64,000 bases of DNA from an uncultured Acetatifactor sp. (GTDB lineage: Bacteria > Bacillota > Clostridia > Lachnospirales > Lachnospiraceae), in the NCBI GenBank assembly GCA_910585805.1, contig CAJUFB010000001.1:19696-83695 (forward strand), written 5' to 3'. A model generated the notes under the pieces. It saw only the letters and a program-made list of their open reading frames with translations, searched no databases and was not told the origin of the DNA. Positions within the stretch are counted from its first letter, which is position 1. The number at the start of each line of letters is the position of its first letter. Positions 9,253 through 18,247 of the stretch are shown piece by piece. The translations under genes were made by a program, and so were the position numbers.

Positions 9253-10230
9253 CTACAACTCTCTTCCATTTTTCCGGGCAGCCTGTGTTCCTTTCTTCGA
9301 TCCGGTATTTTTATTGCCGCTTTTTGACTGTATGTAGTCCAGCTCCTGGTACAGCAGGCAATAATTCTCATACCGCATCCTGCTGATTTTTCCCTCCGCC
9401 ACTGCGTCCTTTACGCTGCAGAGACGTTCTCCGATATGGGAACAGCCCGCAAACCGGCAGCCGTCTTCGTACCCTGCAAACTCCGGGTAATATGCCGCAA
9501 GCTCTTTTTTCTCAAGGCAGAAAAGCCCCAGGGAACTGAATCCGGGGGTATCCAGAATATAAGTGTCCCTGTCCAGCGCTATCAGCTCGGAATGCCTGGT
9601 GGTATGCTTTCCGCGCTGGACTCTGGCGCTGATCTCTCCTGTCTCCATCACAATATCCGTCTGCAGGCAATTGATGAGGGAGGATTTTCCCACACCGCTG
9701 GGACCTGCCACAGCAGTGACTTTACCCTGCAGCAGTTCCTTCAGGGCCTTGATTCCCTCTCCCGTTTTCACGCTTGTTTCCACAGTACGGCAGCCGCAGT
9801 CCCCATATATCCGCCGGTATTCCTCTCCGCTGCCGTCTTCGTCAATATCCGCCTTGTTAAAGCAGATGATGCTGGCAATCTCCTGCTGCGCCATCATGAT
9901 CAGAAATCGGTCCAGCAGATTAAAGTTCGGTTTGGGCTGTGTAACGGCAAAAATCACCAGAGCCTGATCCACATTTGCCACGGCAGGACGGATCAGCTCG
10001 CTGCGCCTGGGCAGCAGCGAGCTGATATTGCCGGTTTTTTTCTCCGCGTCCAGCACGTCCATCTCCACCTCATCCCCCACCAGGGGACGGCGGTTATCCT
10101 TCCGGAAGATTCCCTTTGCCCTGCACTCATATAATTCCCCTGCCTGCGGCGCACCGTCCCCGGCCGCCCCGCAGTGGACATAATAAAAACCACCAATCCC
10201 TTTGACTATCCTTCCCCGCATATGCCCCAT
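9253..10230 (-). CDS. rsgA: RsgA, circularly permuted GTPase of 30S maturation
   Basis: Late 30S subunit maturation GTPase. N-terminal OB-fold, then permuted G motifs: NKAD (G4) at about 121, GPSGVGKSSLIN (G1) at about 175, DTPGF (G3) at about 225, then a C-terminal zinc segment with cysteines and histidine in CRFAGCSHIGERLC. The start is one base after the prkC stop; a second ATG three codons in (10221) is equally plausible. The tight junction suggests co-translation with the kinase gene. Confidence 0.93.
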   Translation of the reverse strand: MGHMRGRIVKGIGGFYYVHCGAAGDGAPQAGELYECRAKGIFRKDNRRPLVGDEVEMDVLDAEKKTGNISSLLPRRSELIRPAVANVDQALVIFAVTQPKPNFNLLDRFLIMMAQQEIASIICFNKADIDEDGSGEEYRRIYGDCGCRTVETSVKTGEGIKALKELLQGKVTAVAGPSGVGKSSLINCLQTDIVMETGEISARVQRGKHTTRHSELIALDRDTYILDTPGFSSLGLFCLEKKELAAYYPEFAGYEDGCRFAGCSHIGERLCSVKDAVAEGKISRMRYENYCLLYQELDYIQSKSGNKNTGSKKGTQAARKNGREL

Positions 10231-10231
10231 C

Positions 10232-12400
10232 CTATTCTGGCGAAAAGTCGATTCTTCTGCTGAAAGATCTTTCCTGTGTCTCCCCGGGGGCAGTGATCGT
10301 CTCTCCCGTTTCCGGATCTGTTGTGGTAGTGCCTTCCGTGGTCACATAATACGTCATGGTAATAGTACCTCCCGCCGAAGTCAGGCCGTAATAATTCGCC
10401 GCCTGGGGAAAACTGGACGTGCTGGTGTCTAACAATATCTGTCCGTCATCTGCCGTCAGCCTGATGGAAACCTCCATTCCCGCCGCGTAATCCGGCGCCT
10501 CCTCCGGCGTAGGAGCCAGAATGCTGGCATTGCATTTATAAGTCTGTATCTCAGGCCCTTTACTGACCTTGATATCTATCACTGTTCCGGGATCCACATA
10601 AGAACCGGTGGAATAACTCTGGTAACAGATCTGTCCCTCCGTATACTCATCACTATAGACATAGGCAATTTCCTCTCCCACCTGCAAACCTGCCTCCAGA
10701 GCGGCCGCAATCCCGTCCTGCTCGGAGTATCCAAGCAGCTTCGGAACCCAGACCTTCTCTTTCCCAAGGCTGACCGTCACCGTGATATTCGTCCCCTTTG
10801 CCACATCCGTATCCTCAGAAGGCACCTGGGCCATAACAATCCCGGCATCCACTTCATCGGAATAGCCTTCTACTTTCGTCACAGCAAATCCCAGCTGTGT
10901 AAGCCGCGCATTGGCCCCGTCGTAGTCCATGCCCACCACGGAAGGCACGGAAACCCCCTGAGGCCCCGCACTGGCCGTGAGCTTCACAGTGGTTCCTTCT
11001 TCTATTTCGGCGCCTTCCTCCACATCGGCGCTGATGACTTCCCCTGCCCGGATTTCATCCGATTCCTCGTAAGCCACCTCAGACTTCAGCCCCACATCCG
11101 TCAGCGCATTTCTTGCTTCCTCCACAGTCCTGCCAACCACCTTCGGCATCGCTACCTTTTTCACCTTTTCCTCTGATGATGCCGAAGAATTGTCCGGTGA
11201 CTCCGTGGATGGCGGCGAGGTGATAACAGGGCTGTCCGATGCCGCGTCGCCTTCCTCACGGCCGCCGAATACCTTGACTGCAAGGACAATTGCGACCACA
11301 CAGAAGACCACACCCCCGATCAGAGCCAGATACGTGGTCACTCTCTCCATCTTCGGATTATAGTCATATTCGTCGTCATCTTCCACACTGCTCTCGTTCT
11401 CGTACATTGCTTCCGTATCGGCGCGCAGGCGTATGGGTTCTTCCCGTTCCTCATATTCCCGGTTATTTTCATAATTCTCCTGATAGACAGTTCTCCGCTT
11501 GATCTGTTCCCTCTCATTGTCCGAGATCTTCCGGGTTCCGCCGTTCATATCGGGGTCATTCTGTACTACAAAGTCGTCATCAGGATTCATCAGGGACTGC
11601 TTCAGATCCGCGATCACTTCCTGCATGCTCTGGTATCTGCGGTCCGGAGATTTCTGACAGCATTTTAATACGATCCCCTCCACGCTGTTGGGAATCTCAG
11701 GGACAAATTCCTTTGGAGACGGAAGTTCCTCCTGAATATGCTTGATGGCGATCGCCACCGTGGTCTCACCGTTAAAGGGAACTCTGCCGGTGAGCATTTC
11801 AAAAATCGTGATGCCAAGAGAATAAATATCGCTTTTCTCATCGCTGTAGCCTCCCCTGGCCTGCTCCGGTGACGTATAGTGGACGGAGCCCATCACATTG
11901 GATGTGATGGTATTGCTTGTGGCAGCCTTGGCAATGCCGAAGTCCGTCACCTTCACTTTTCCGTCCTTGGAGATGATGATATTCTGAGGCTTAATATCTC
12001 TGTGGATGATATGATTGTTGTGAGCGGCTTCTATTCCCATGCTCACCTGTATCGCAATGCTGACTGCCTCCTTAAAAGACAGTCTGGCCTTCTTCTCAAT
12101 ATACTTTTTAAGCGTGATGCCCTCCACCAGCTCCATCACAATATAGTAAATTCCGTCTTCCTCCCCCACATCGTACACATTTACGATATTGGGATGCATC
12201 AGTCCGGCCGCAGCCTGGGCTTCTGTACGGAATTTCGATACAAAATTAGCATTTTCACTGAATTCCTGCTTCAGGACCTTGATTGCCACAAAACGGTTCA
12301 GCTTATGGCATTTTGCCTTGTAGACATCCGACATGCCGCCGGTTCCGATCTTTTCCAGTATCTCATAGCGATCGCCGATCATCATTCCAATCTTAACCAT
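10232..12400 (-). CDS. prkC: PrkC/Stk1-type Ser/Thr kinase with PASTA domains
   Basis: 722-residue membrane kinase. The N-terminal Hanks kinase shows GTGGMSDVYKAK, the lysine in AIKVLKQEF, HRDIKPQNI and DFGIAKA. A linker of about 90 residues and a single membrane helix (about 358-378) lead to at least three extracellular PASTA repeats, each opening with a PxVVG/VPSVVG-like start, and a C-terminal beta-rich region. PASTA domains bind muropeptides or lipid II and tune cell-wall growth. Neighbouring prpC encodes the opposing phosphatase; spacing is 14 bases and a GGAG precedes the ATG. Confidence 0.95.
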   Translation of the reverse strand: MVKIGMMIGDRYEILEKIGTGGMSDVYKAKCHKLNRFVAIKVLKQEFSENANFVSKFRTEAQAAAGLMHPNIVNVYDVGEEDGIYYIVMELVEGITLKKYIEKKARLSFKEAVSIAIQVSMGIEAAHNNHIIHRDIKPQNIIISKDGKVKVTDFGIAKAATSNTITSNVMGSVHYTSPEQARGGYSDEKSDIYSLGITIFEMLTGRVPFNGETTVAIAIKHIQEELPSPKEFVPEIPNSVEGIVLKCCQKSPDRRYQSMQEVIADLKQSLMNPDDDFVVQNDPDMNGGTRKISDNEREQIKRRTVYQENYENNREYEEREEPIRLRADTEAMYENESSVEDDDEYDYNPKMERVTTYLALIGGVVFCVVAIVLAVKVFGGREEGDAASDSPVITSPPSTESPDNSSASSEEKVKKVAMPKVVGRTVEEARNALTDVGLKSEVAYEESDEIRAGEVISADVEEGAEIEEGTTVKLTASAGPQGVSVPSVVGMDYDGANARLTQLGFAVTKVEGYSDEVDAGIVMAQVPSEDTDVAKGTNITVTVSLGKEKVWVPKLLGYSEQDGIAAALEAGLQVGEEIAYVYSDEYTEGQICYQSYSTGSYVDPGTVIDIKVSKGPEIQTYKCNASILAPTPEEAPDYAAGMEVSIRLTADDGQILLDTSTSSFPQAANYYGLTSAGGTITMTYYVTTEGTTTTDPETGETITAPGETQERSFSRRIDFSPE

Positions 12401-12414
12401 ATATGCTCTCCATT

Positions 12415-13152
12415 CTAACCCTCTTCCAGAGATTCAATCAAAATCACACTGATATTGTCTTTTCCGCCGTTCTCATTGGCGGTTCTGACAAGCGCCTCCG
12501 CTTTCTCCACAATATCCCGGGCTCCGTCCAGTATCATTCGGATCTCCTCGTCCTCCAGCATATTGGTCAGTCCGTCCGTACACATCAAAATCCGATCGCC
12601 CTGTTCCAGGCGCACCGTATAAAAATCCGCCTTTACCGTATCTTCCGCTCCCACTGCCCTGGTTATGATATTCTTATCCGGATGGTTCCTGGCTTCCTCC
12701 CTGCCGATTCCGCCTCTCCGCACCATCTCCTCCACCCAGGAATGGTCTCTCGTGATCTGCCTTATCCTGGAGCGGTTCACCACATACAGTCTGCTGTCTC
12801 CCACATTTGCGACAAAGAGACATCCCTCTCCACAGGACGCCGCCACCACAGTGGTCCCCATCCCTTCCAGTTCCGGAGATCCCTCTGCCAGTTTCCGTAT
12901 CCGTGCGTTGGCCGCCTGAATCGCCATGTCAAAAACACGCAGCGGATCCTGTTCCGTGGAATCCGCGATCCGTTCCACAATGGTCTCCACCGCAACCCGC
13001 GAGGCATAATCCCCGGCATTATGGCCGCCCATGCCGTCTGCCACCACAAACAGATTGGGCAGCCTGCCTACCTGCTGCTCCGATGAATATACATAATCCT
13101 GATTTGCTTTTCTCTTTCTGCCTATATCCGTCATCGAAAACGTTTTCAACAC
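12415..13152 (-). CDS. prpC: PrpC/Stp-type PP2C protein phosphatase
   Basis: 245-residue metal-dependent Ser/Thr phosphatase that reverses PrkC phosphorylation. Motifs: NQDYVY, ADGMGGHNAGDYAS, GDSRLYV, THRD-equivalent ITRDHSWV and GGKDNISVI. The start is a GTG (13152) nine bases after GGAGG, and overlaps the end of rlmN by seven bases, so translation is likely coupled. Confidence 0.93.
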   Translation of the reverse strand: MLKTFSMTDIGRKRKANQDYVYSSEQQVGRLPNLFVVADGMGGHNAGDYASRVAVETIVERIADSTEQDPLRVFDMAIQAANARIRKLAEGSPELEGMGTTVVAASCGEGCLFVANVGDSRLYVVNRSRIRQITRDHSWVEEMVRRGGIGREEARNHPDKNIITRAVGAEDTVKADFYTVRLEQGDRILMCTDGLTNMLEDEEIRMILDGARDIVEKAEALVRTANENGGKDNISVILIESLEEG

Positions 13153-14246
13153 GCTTCATTTCCTCCAATGTCCCGCAGGCCGGACATATTCTTACGTCTC
13201 AGCTGTCCGCATGCCCCGTCAATATCCCTGCCCATTTCCCTTCTAATAGTACCATTTATTTCATTTTTTTCAAGTATATTTTGAAAAGCCCTGACCTGAG
13301 GCAGCTGCGTGCGCGAAAAACCGCATTCTTTTACGGGATTTATCGGAATCAGATTGACATGGCAGCGAAGAGGTTTCGCCAGGCGAACCAGCCCCATCGC
13401 ATCCTCCTCACCGTCGTTCACCCCCGCCGCCAGACTGTATTCAAGGGTGATCCTTCTGCCAGTCTGCGCAAAATAATATTCACAGGCTTCCATCAATTCA
13501 CTGACGGAAAAGCGTTTCGCAACAGGCATGATCCTGCGGCGCTTTTCATCCGTCACCGCATGCAGCGACAATGCCAGCGTGATCTGAAGTTTCTCCCCGG
13601 CAAGCCTCCTCATTTCCGGCACCAGGCCGCAGGTAGATACCGTTACGTTCCTCTGGCTGATATGAAGTCCGTTTTCATCCGTGAGCATTTTCAAAAAGAC
13701 TAATAAGTTGTCGTAATTATCCAGCGGTTCTCCTGTCCCCATCACCACCACATTGCTCACCCGCTCCCCTGTCAGCAGCGTAATGGCATAGACCTGATCC
13801 AGCATCTCGGAAGGAGTCAGGTTCCGCTCCAGCCCGTCCAGGGTAGACGCGCAGAACCTACAGCCCATCCTGCAGCCCACCTGAGAGGAGATGCAGACAC
13901 TGTTCCCATGCTTATACTTCATCCAGACACTTTCCACCATATTGCCGTCGGAAAGGGCAAACAGAAATTTCCTGGTACCGTCCAGCTTTGATTCCTGCAT
14001 GCGAACTGCCTGCAACGCGGTGTAAACATACCTGCTTTTACAGTCCTCCCGAAACGCTTTTGACAGATTGGTCATCTCGTCAAAGCTTCTTGCCAGTTTT
14101 ACATGCATCCACTCATACATCTGCGCCGCCCGGAAGGCTTTCTCACCTCCCGCAGCCATTTCTTCCCGCAATTCCCGCAGGGTCAGGGATTTGATATCTG
14201 TTTTTTCACCGTTTGCGCCTTCCGGCCAGTTCTTCCCGCTCACCAT
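13146..14246 (-). CDS. rlmN: RlmN, dual-specificity 23S rRNA/tRNA adenine C2 methyltransferase
   Basis: Radical-SAM enzyme that methylates A2503 of 23S rRNA and A37 of some tRNAs. The 4Fe-4S motif is CX3CX2C in GCRMGCRFCAS; GTGEPLDNY, TVSTCG and SLHAVTDEKR follow. The frame opens further upstream (14492), overlapping rsmB, but GGAAGGA stands just before ATG 14246, giving 366 residues, the usual RlmN length. Sits in the order def-fmt-rsmB-rlmN-prpC-prkC-rsgA found across Firmicutes. Confidence 0.93.
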   Translation of the reverse strand: MVSGKNWPEGANGEKTDIKSLTLRELREEMAAGGEKAFRAAQMYEWMHVKLARSFDEMTNLSKAFREDCKSRYVYTALQAVRMQESKLDGTRKFLFALSDGNMVESVWMKYKHGNSVCISSQVGCRMGCRFCASTLDGLERNLTPSEMLDQVYAITLLTGERVSNVVVMGTGEPLDNYDNLLVFLKMLTDENGLHISQRNVTVSTCGLVPEMRRLAGEKLQITLALSLHAVTDEKRRRIMPVAKRFSVSELMEACEYYFAQTGRRITLEYSLAAGVNDGEEDAMGLVRLAKPLRCHVNLIPINPVKECGFSRTQLPQVRAFQNILEKNEINGTIRREMGRDIDGACGQLRRKNMSGLRDIGGNEAC

Positions 14247-14418
14247 CTCGTCCTTCCTGCCAGCTCCGTTCTGCTCTGAAGCCTCCCGGCTCCTTTTTGT
14301 AAAATTTCCCTGGTCTCGCTTCGTCCCCGCCAACCGCCATCCCCGGAGACATGCCCGTGTAAAAAGCAGGTCCCACAGGATCGGAAAAACACGGGACACC
14401 GGCCCGCTTCCGCTGCCC

Positions 14419-15828
14419 TCACCTCCGCCGGAATCTGGCAATAAAAAAGCCGTCCGCCTCCATATAACCCGGAAGCATCTGGATACAGGCACAGGCCTCT
14501 TCCTCCGTCAATCCTGCCCCAGGATCTTTTCCGGCCTCTCTCATTTTCTCTTCCAGGCGCTTCTTTCCGGCAAGGACCGCTTCGGGAAAGATCCCCTCCA
14601 GGGACACCGGCTCAAATCCCAGTTCCCGCGAGATAAACCTGACCATATCTTCATTTTCTTCCCTGCGGATGGTGCAGGTGCTGTATATAAGAGTGCCGCC
14701 CTTCCTCACATACCCTGCCGAAGCCGCCACGATCTGCCGCTGAAGCTTCTCAATCTCATCCAGGCCTTTCTTGGTCACACGGTATTTGATATCCCGTTTC
14801 TTTCCCATGACACCCAGGCCTGAACAGGGCACATCCAGCAGAACCACATCCGCTCTTCCCAGCAGGGTTTCATCCGTACAGGTGCCGTCGAAAACCTGCG
14901 TTTGGATATTCCCTGTCCTCATGCGGCCGATATTTTCCTCCGTAATGCTTCTCTTTTCTTCCGATATATCTCTGGCAAGCACTCTGCCGCTGCCGGCCTT
15001 CTCTGCGGCAAGGATGCTCTTGCCTCCCGGGGCAGCGCAGACATCCACTACAAAGTCGCCGTCCTTCACTCCCGCCGCTTCCACCGCCAGCGCGGAACTC
15101 ACATCCTGGACAGTGCACTTTCCCAGGGCAAAAGCAGGCAGATTGGCCAGGTTTTCCGTGTAGCCTCCCGTCAGATACAAATAAGGCAGATAAGCGCTCC
15201 GGGTCATCTCCATCCCCGTTTCCCCCATCTCCCCGCAGATCGACTCCCTCTCCTCTTTCGACAGCAGAGTGGAGAATCTGAGTGATACCGGATGAATCTC
15301 CAGCAGCCCCTGTAAAAGTGTTTCCGTTATATCCCTTCCATATTCATCCATCCACAGCTCCACAAGCCATTCCGGCATGGAATATTTAACGGATAAAAAG
15401 CACACCGGCTCCCGTCTTTCGTCCGGCATGGGCAGCGCTTCCTTCTGCCTGGAAATCTTGCGCAGCACGCCGTTCACAAACCCTTTCAGCGTCCCGAAGC
15501 CTCTCTTTGCCGCCAGTCTGCACGCCTCGTTGCAGACCGCGCTGTCCGGCACGGAATCCATATACAGCAGCTGGTACACGCTCATCCGCATCAGGCACCG
15601 TATCAGCGGCTTCATCTTCCTCACAGGCAGGCTGGAATAACAGTCCAGATAATAATCCAGTTCCAGCTGCCGTTCAAGCGTACCCTCTGCAGTCCGCTTG
15701 ATAAAAGCCTTGTCACGGGCCTCCAGATAGTCAAACTTGTCAAGCACGGACTTTACAAGCCTGTGCGAGTAATCTCCTTCCCGCTCCAGGGTCAGCAGCA
15801 TATCCAAAACAAGTTCCCGAGTATTCAT
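14419..15828 (-). CDS. rsmB: RsmB, 16S rRNA (cytosine-967-C5)-methyltransferase
   Basis: 469 residues. N-terminal NusB-like RNA-binding helices, then a Rossmann methyltransferase with DVCAAPGGKS (SAM binding), LLDVPCSGLGVMGKKRD (catalytic PC motif) and YSTCTIRREENEDMV (second catalytic cysteine). ATG 15828 has a GGGAG box upstream; earlier in-frame codons run into the peptidase gene. Confidence 0.93.
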   Translation of the reverse strand: MNTRELVLDMLLTLEREGDYSHRLVKSVLDKFDYLEARDKAFIKRTAEGTLERQLELDYYLDCYSSLPVRKMKPLIRCLMRMSVYQLLYMDSVPDSAVCNEACRLAAKRGFGTLKGFVNGVLRKISRQKEALPMPDERREPVCFLSVKYSMPEWLVELWMDEYGRDITETLLQGLLEIHPVSLRFSTLLSKEERESICGEMGETGMEMTRSAYLPYLYLTGGYTENLANLPAFALGKCTVQDVSSALAVEAAGVKDGDFVVDVCAAPGGKSILAAEKAGSGRVLARDISEEKRSITEENIGRMRTGNIQTQVFDGTCTDETLLGRADVVLLDVPCSGLGVMGKKRDIKYRVTKKGLDEIEKLQRQIVAASAGYVRKGGTLIYSTCTIRREENEDMVRFISRELGFEPVSLEGIFPEAVLAGKKRLEEKMREAGKDPGAGLTEEEACACIQMLPGYMEADGFFIARFRRR

Positions 15829-15853
15829 TCTATCTCCCAACTGCCATTTTGCT

Positions 15854-16555
15854 TCAATCATCATTTCTCCGGTTGCCGCCAAACAGCAGAATCAGCCGCA
15901 ATAACTGTAAAATGGAGGAAGCTGCCGCCGCCACATAGGTCATGGCTGCCGCCGTCAGAACCTTTTTACACCCCTTTGCCTCATCACTGTTCATCAGCCC
16001 ATACTGGTCGATCTTCGCCACAGCCCTGGCGGAAGCATTGAACTCCACCGGCAGTGTCACCAGCTGAAACAGCACTGCCAGTGAAAATGCCCAGATCCCG
16101 ATCTCTATCAGCACCCGGTTCCAGCTCAATATCACGCCCAGTATGATGAGAGGCATACCCAGGGTACTGCCGATATTCGCCACCGGCACAAGGGCAGAGC
16201 GGAAATTTAAAGGAGCATATCCCCTGGCATGCTGAATGGCATGCCCGCATTCATGGGCCGCAACCCCCACAGCAGTCACAGAGGGCTGATTGTAATTATC
16301 ATAGGAAAGCCGCACCGTATTGGAACGGGGATCGTAATGGTCTCCGCTGCCCGACTTCAGACATTCGATCTGCACATTGTAAAGCCCCTCATTATTCAGG
16401 ATGCGCCTGGCGGCTTCCGCCCCCGTTATCCCGGTGCTGTTGCGCACTTTGCTGTATTTGCCCATGGCACTGTTCACCATGGCGCTGGCCCCCAGACACA
16501 GCACCATGCCGATCAAAACCAGAATATACGTAGGATCCCAATAAAACATACCCAT
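15854..16555 (-). CDS. Membrane zinc metallopeptidase, YugP family
   Basis: 233 residues with a hydrophobic N-terminus and three further membrane segments. The zinc-binding HExxH is AAHECGHAIQHARGY at about residue 110, the form seen in the YugP/neutral zinc metallopeptidase 2 family. Substrates of this family are not known. It interrupts the usual fmt-rsmB adjacency, being inserted between them in the same orientation. Confidence 0.85.
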   Translation of the reverse strand: MGMFYWDPTYILVLIGMVLCLGASAMVNSAMGKYSKVRNSTGITGAEAARRILNNEGLYNVQIECLKSGSGDHYDPRSNTVRLSYDNYNQPSVTAVGVAAHECGHAIQHARGYAPLNFRSALVPVANIGSTLGMPLIILGVILSWNRVLIEIGIWAFSLAVLFQLVTLPVEFNASARAVAKIDQYGLMNSDEAKGCKKVLTAAAMTYVAAAASSILQLLRLILLFGGNRRNDD

Positions 16556-16623
16556 ATCGTGTCACTCCTTTCTTTTTCCAGACACTTCAGATCATGCCAG
16601 GAAATGCAGCGGTCCTTCAAAGA

Positions 16624-17559
16624 TCACCCCAGCATTTCTCCCGGCTGCATCCTGACACCCAGCAGGAAATCATGCGCCGTCATCCGCTTCCTGCCCTCCA
16701 GCTGAAGCTCATAAATCCGCAGAGCGCCTTCGCCTGCCGCCACTGTCACGGAATTCTTATCCGTACACAGGATTTCGCCGGGCCTCCGCCCAAAGGTATT
16801 CACGGAAAAGACCGGCTCCGCCCTCCAGATTTTCAGCTTCTTCCCCTGATAGGAAGTATAAGCGCTGGGCCAGGGTGTCATGGCGCGTATCCTGCGCTCC
16901 AAAGCCGCCGCGCTCTGTGTAAGATCAAGCCGTCCCATCTCCTTGCCGATCAGCGGGGCATAAGAGCTTAAATCCTCCTGCTGCTTCTCCGGAATCAGTT
17001 TCCCCTGCTCCAAAAGCGCCAGGGCCTCCGTAATCGCCTGACCTCCCAGCACCGCCAGCTTATCGTGGAGTGTCTCGTAATCATCGTCATCCCGGATCAG
17101 AATTTCCTTCCGGTACAGAATATCGCCGGTGTCAATCCCCGCATCCATCTGCATAATGGTAATCCCCGTCTTCTTCTCCCCGTTCAGTATCACATGCTGA
17201 ATGGGAGAAGCCCCCCTGTATCCGGGAAGCAGGGATGCATGGATATTCAGGCAGCCCCTGGGGGGAATATCCAGTATCTCCTGAGACAAAATCTGCCCGA
17301 ATGCTGCCACAATGTAAATCTCGGCAGGATACTGCTTCAGTTCCTCCATCGCCTCCGCCTTTTTGATGCGGCGGGGCTGCAGAACCGGAATCCCGTGCTT
17401 CGCCGCGCAGACTTTCACCGGCGGCGGAAGAAGATTCCCGCTCCTGCCCTTCGCCTTATCCGGCTGGGTCACCGCAGCCACTACCTCATGCCCCGCGCTG
17501 ATCAGAGCCTCCAGCGCTTCGGCGGCATATTCCGGAGTTCCCATAAACACAATCTTCAT
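16624..17559 (-). CDS. fmt: Fmt, methionyl-tRNA formyltransferase
   Basis: 311 residues. Formylates initiator Met-tRNA using 10-formyl-THF. MGTPEYAAEAL at the N-terminus, the conserved NIHASLLPGYRGASPIQ segment with catalytic asparagine/histidine, and MQMDAGIDTGDI are present; the C-terminal OB-like domain follows. Fifteen bases separate it from def, which removes the formyl group later. Confidence 0.95.
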   Translation of the reverse strand: MKIVFMGTPEYAAEALEALISAGHEVVAAVTQPDKAKGRSGNLLPPPVKVCAAKHGIPVLQPRRIKKAEAMEELKQYPAEIYIVAAFGQILSQEILDIPPRGCLNIHASLLPGYRGASPIQHVILNGEKKTGITIMQMDAGIDTGDILYRKEILIRDDDDYETLHDKLAVLGGQAITEALALLEQGKLIPEKQQEDLSSYAPLIGKEMGRLDLTQSAAALERRIRAMTPWPSAYTSYQGKKLKIWRAEPVFSVNTFGRRPGEILCTDKNSVTVAAGEGALRIYELQLEGRKRMTAHDFLLGVRMQPGEMLG

Positions 17560-17574
17560 CCAAAAACCTCCGTT

Positions 17575-18054
17575 TTATTCCTCTTCTTCCTCAGTGACGG
17601 CATCCTGCAGCGGTCCCTCTGCCTTTTCCACATAGAGCTGTCCCTCCAGATGGTCCAGTTCATGGCAGATGGCCCGGGCCAGAAGCTCCGTTCCCTCCAG
17701 CTCAAATTCCTTCATATTTACATCCAGTGCTACCGCCTTGACATAATTCGGCCTGGTAACCTGGCCTGTTTTGCCCGGCACACTCAGACATGCCTCCTGC
17801 CCGGTCTGTTCGCCGCTGCTCTCCACGATCCTGGGATTGATCAGAATATGGGGATCCTCCCCAGTGGTATCGATCACTACGATCCGCTTCAGCACGCCCA
17901 CCTGAGGCGCCGCCAGCCCCACGCCGTTTGCCTCATACATGGTGTCCAGCATATCCTCGATCAACTCTCTGATCCTGGGCGTCATCTCCGTCACCATCCT
18001 GCATTTCTTCCCAAGTACCTCTTCTCCTATTTCCCGAATATTCCTGATTGCCAT
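17575..18054 (-). CDS. def: Def, peptide deformylase
   Basis: 159-residue iron/zinc hydrolase removing N-formyl from nascent proteins. All three family motifs are visible: GVGLAAPQVG, EACLSVPG and HELDHLEG. Adjacent to fmt. The C-terminus is acidic (EEEEE). Confidence 0.95.
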   Translation of the reverse strand: MAIRNIREIGEEVLGKKCRMVTEMTPRIRELIEDMLDTMYEANGVGLAAPQVGVLKRIVVIDTTGEDPHILINPRIVESSGEQTGQEACLSVPGKTGQVTRPNYVKAVALDVNMKEFELEGTELLARAICHELDHLEGQLYVEKAEGPLQDAVTEEEEE

Positions 18055-18247
18055 TTTCCCGTCCTCTTTCCCTGCTTATTCTGTCTTTTCCCGGTATAAA
18101 CCGGCTTTTTCCGCTCACCCGTATCAAGTCCGGGTGAATGCGCTCCGTCTTTTTTGCTTTTCTTTAATTATGCTCAAGACCGCCGGGATTTACAAATCTG
18201 CCACGGCAGCCCTGAGCACTCCCCGGAAAAGCCCCGGGCCTCTCTCC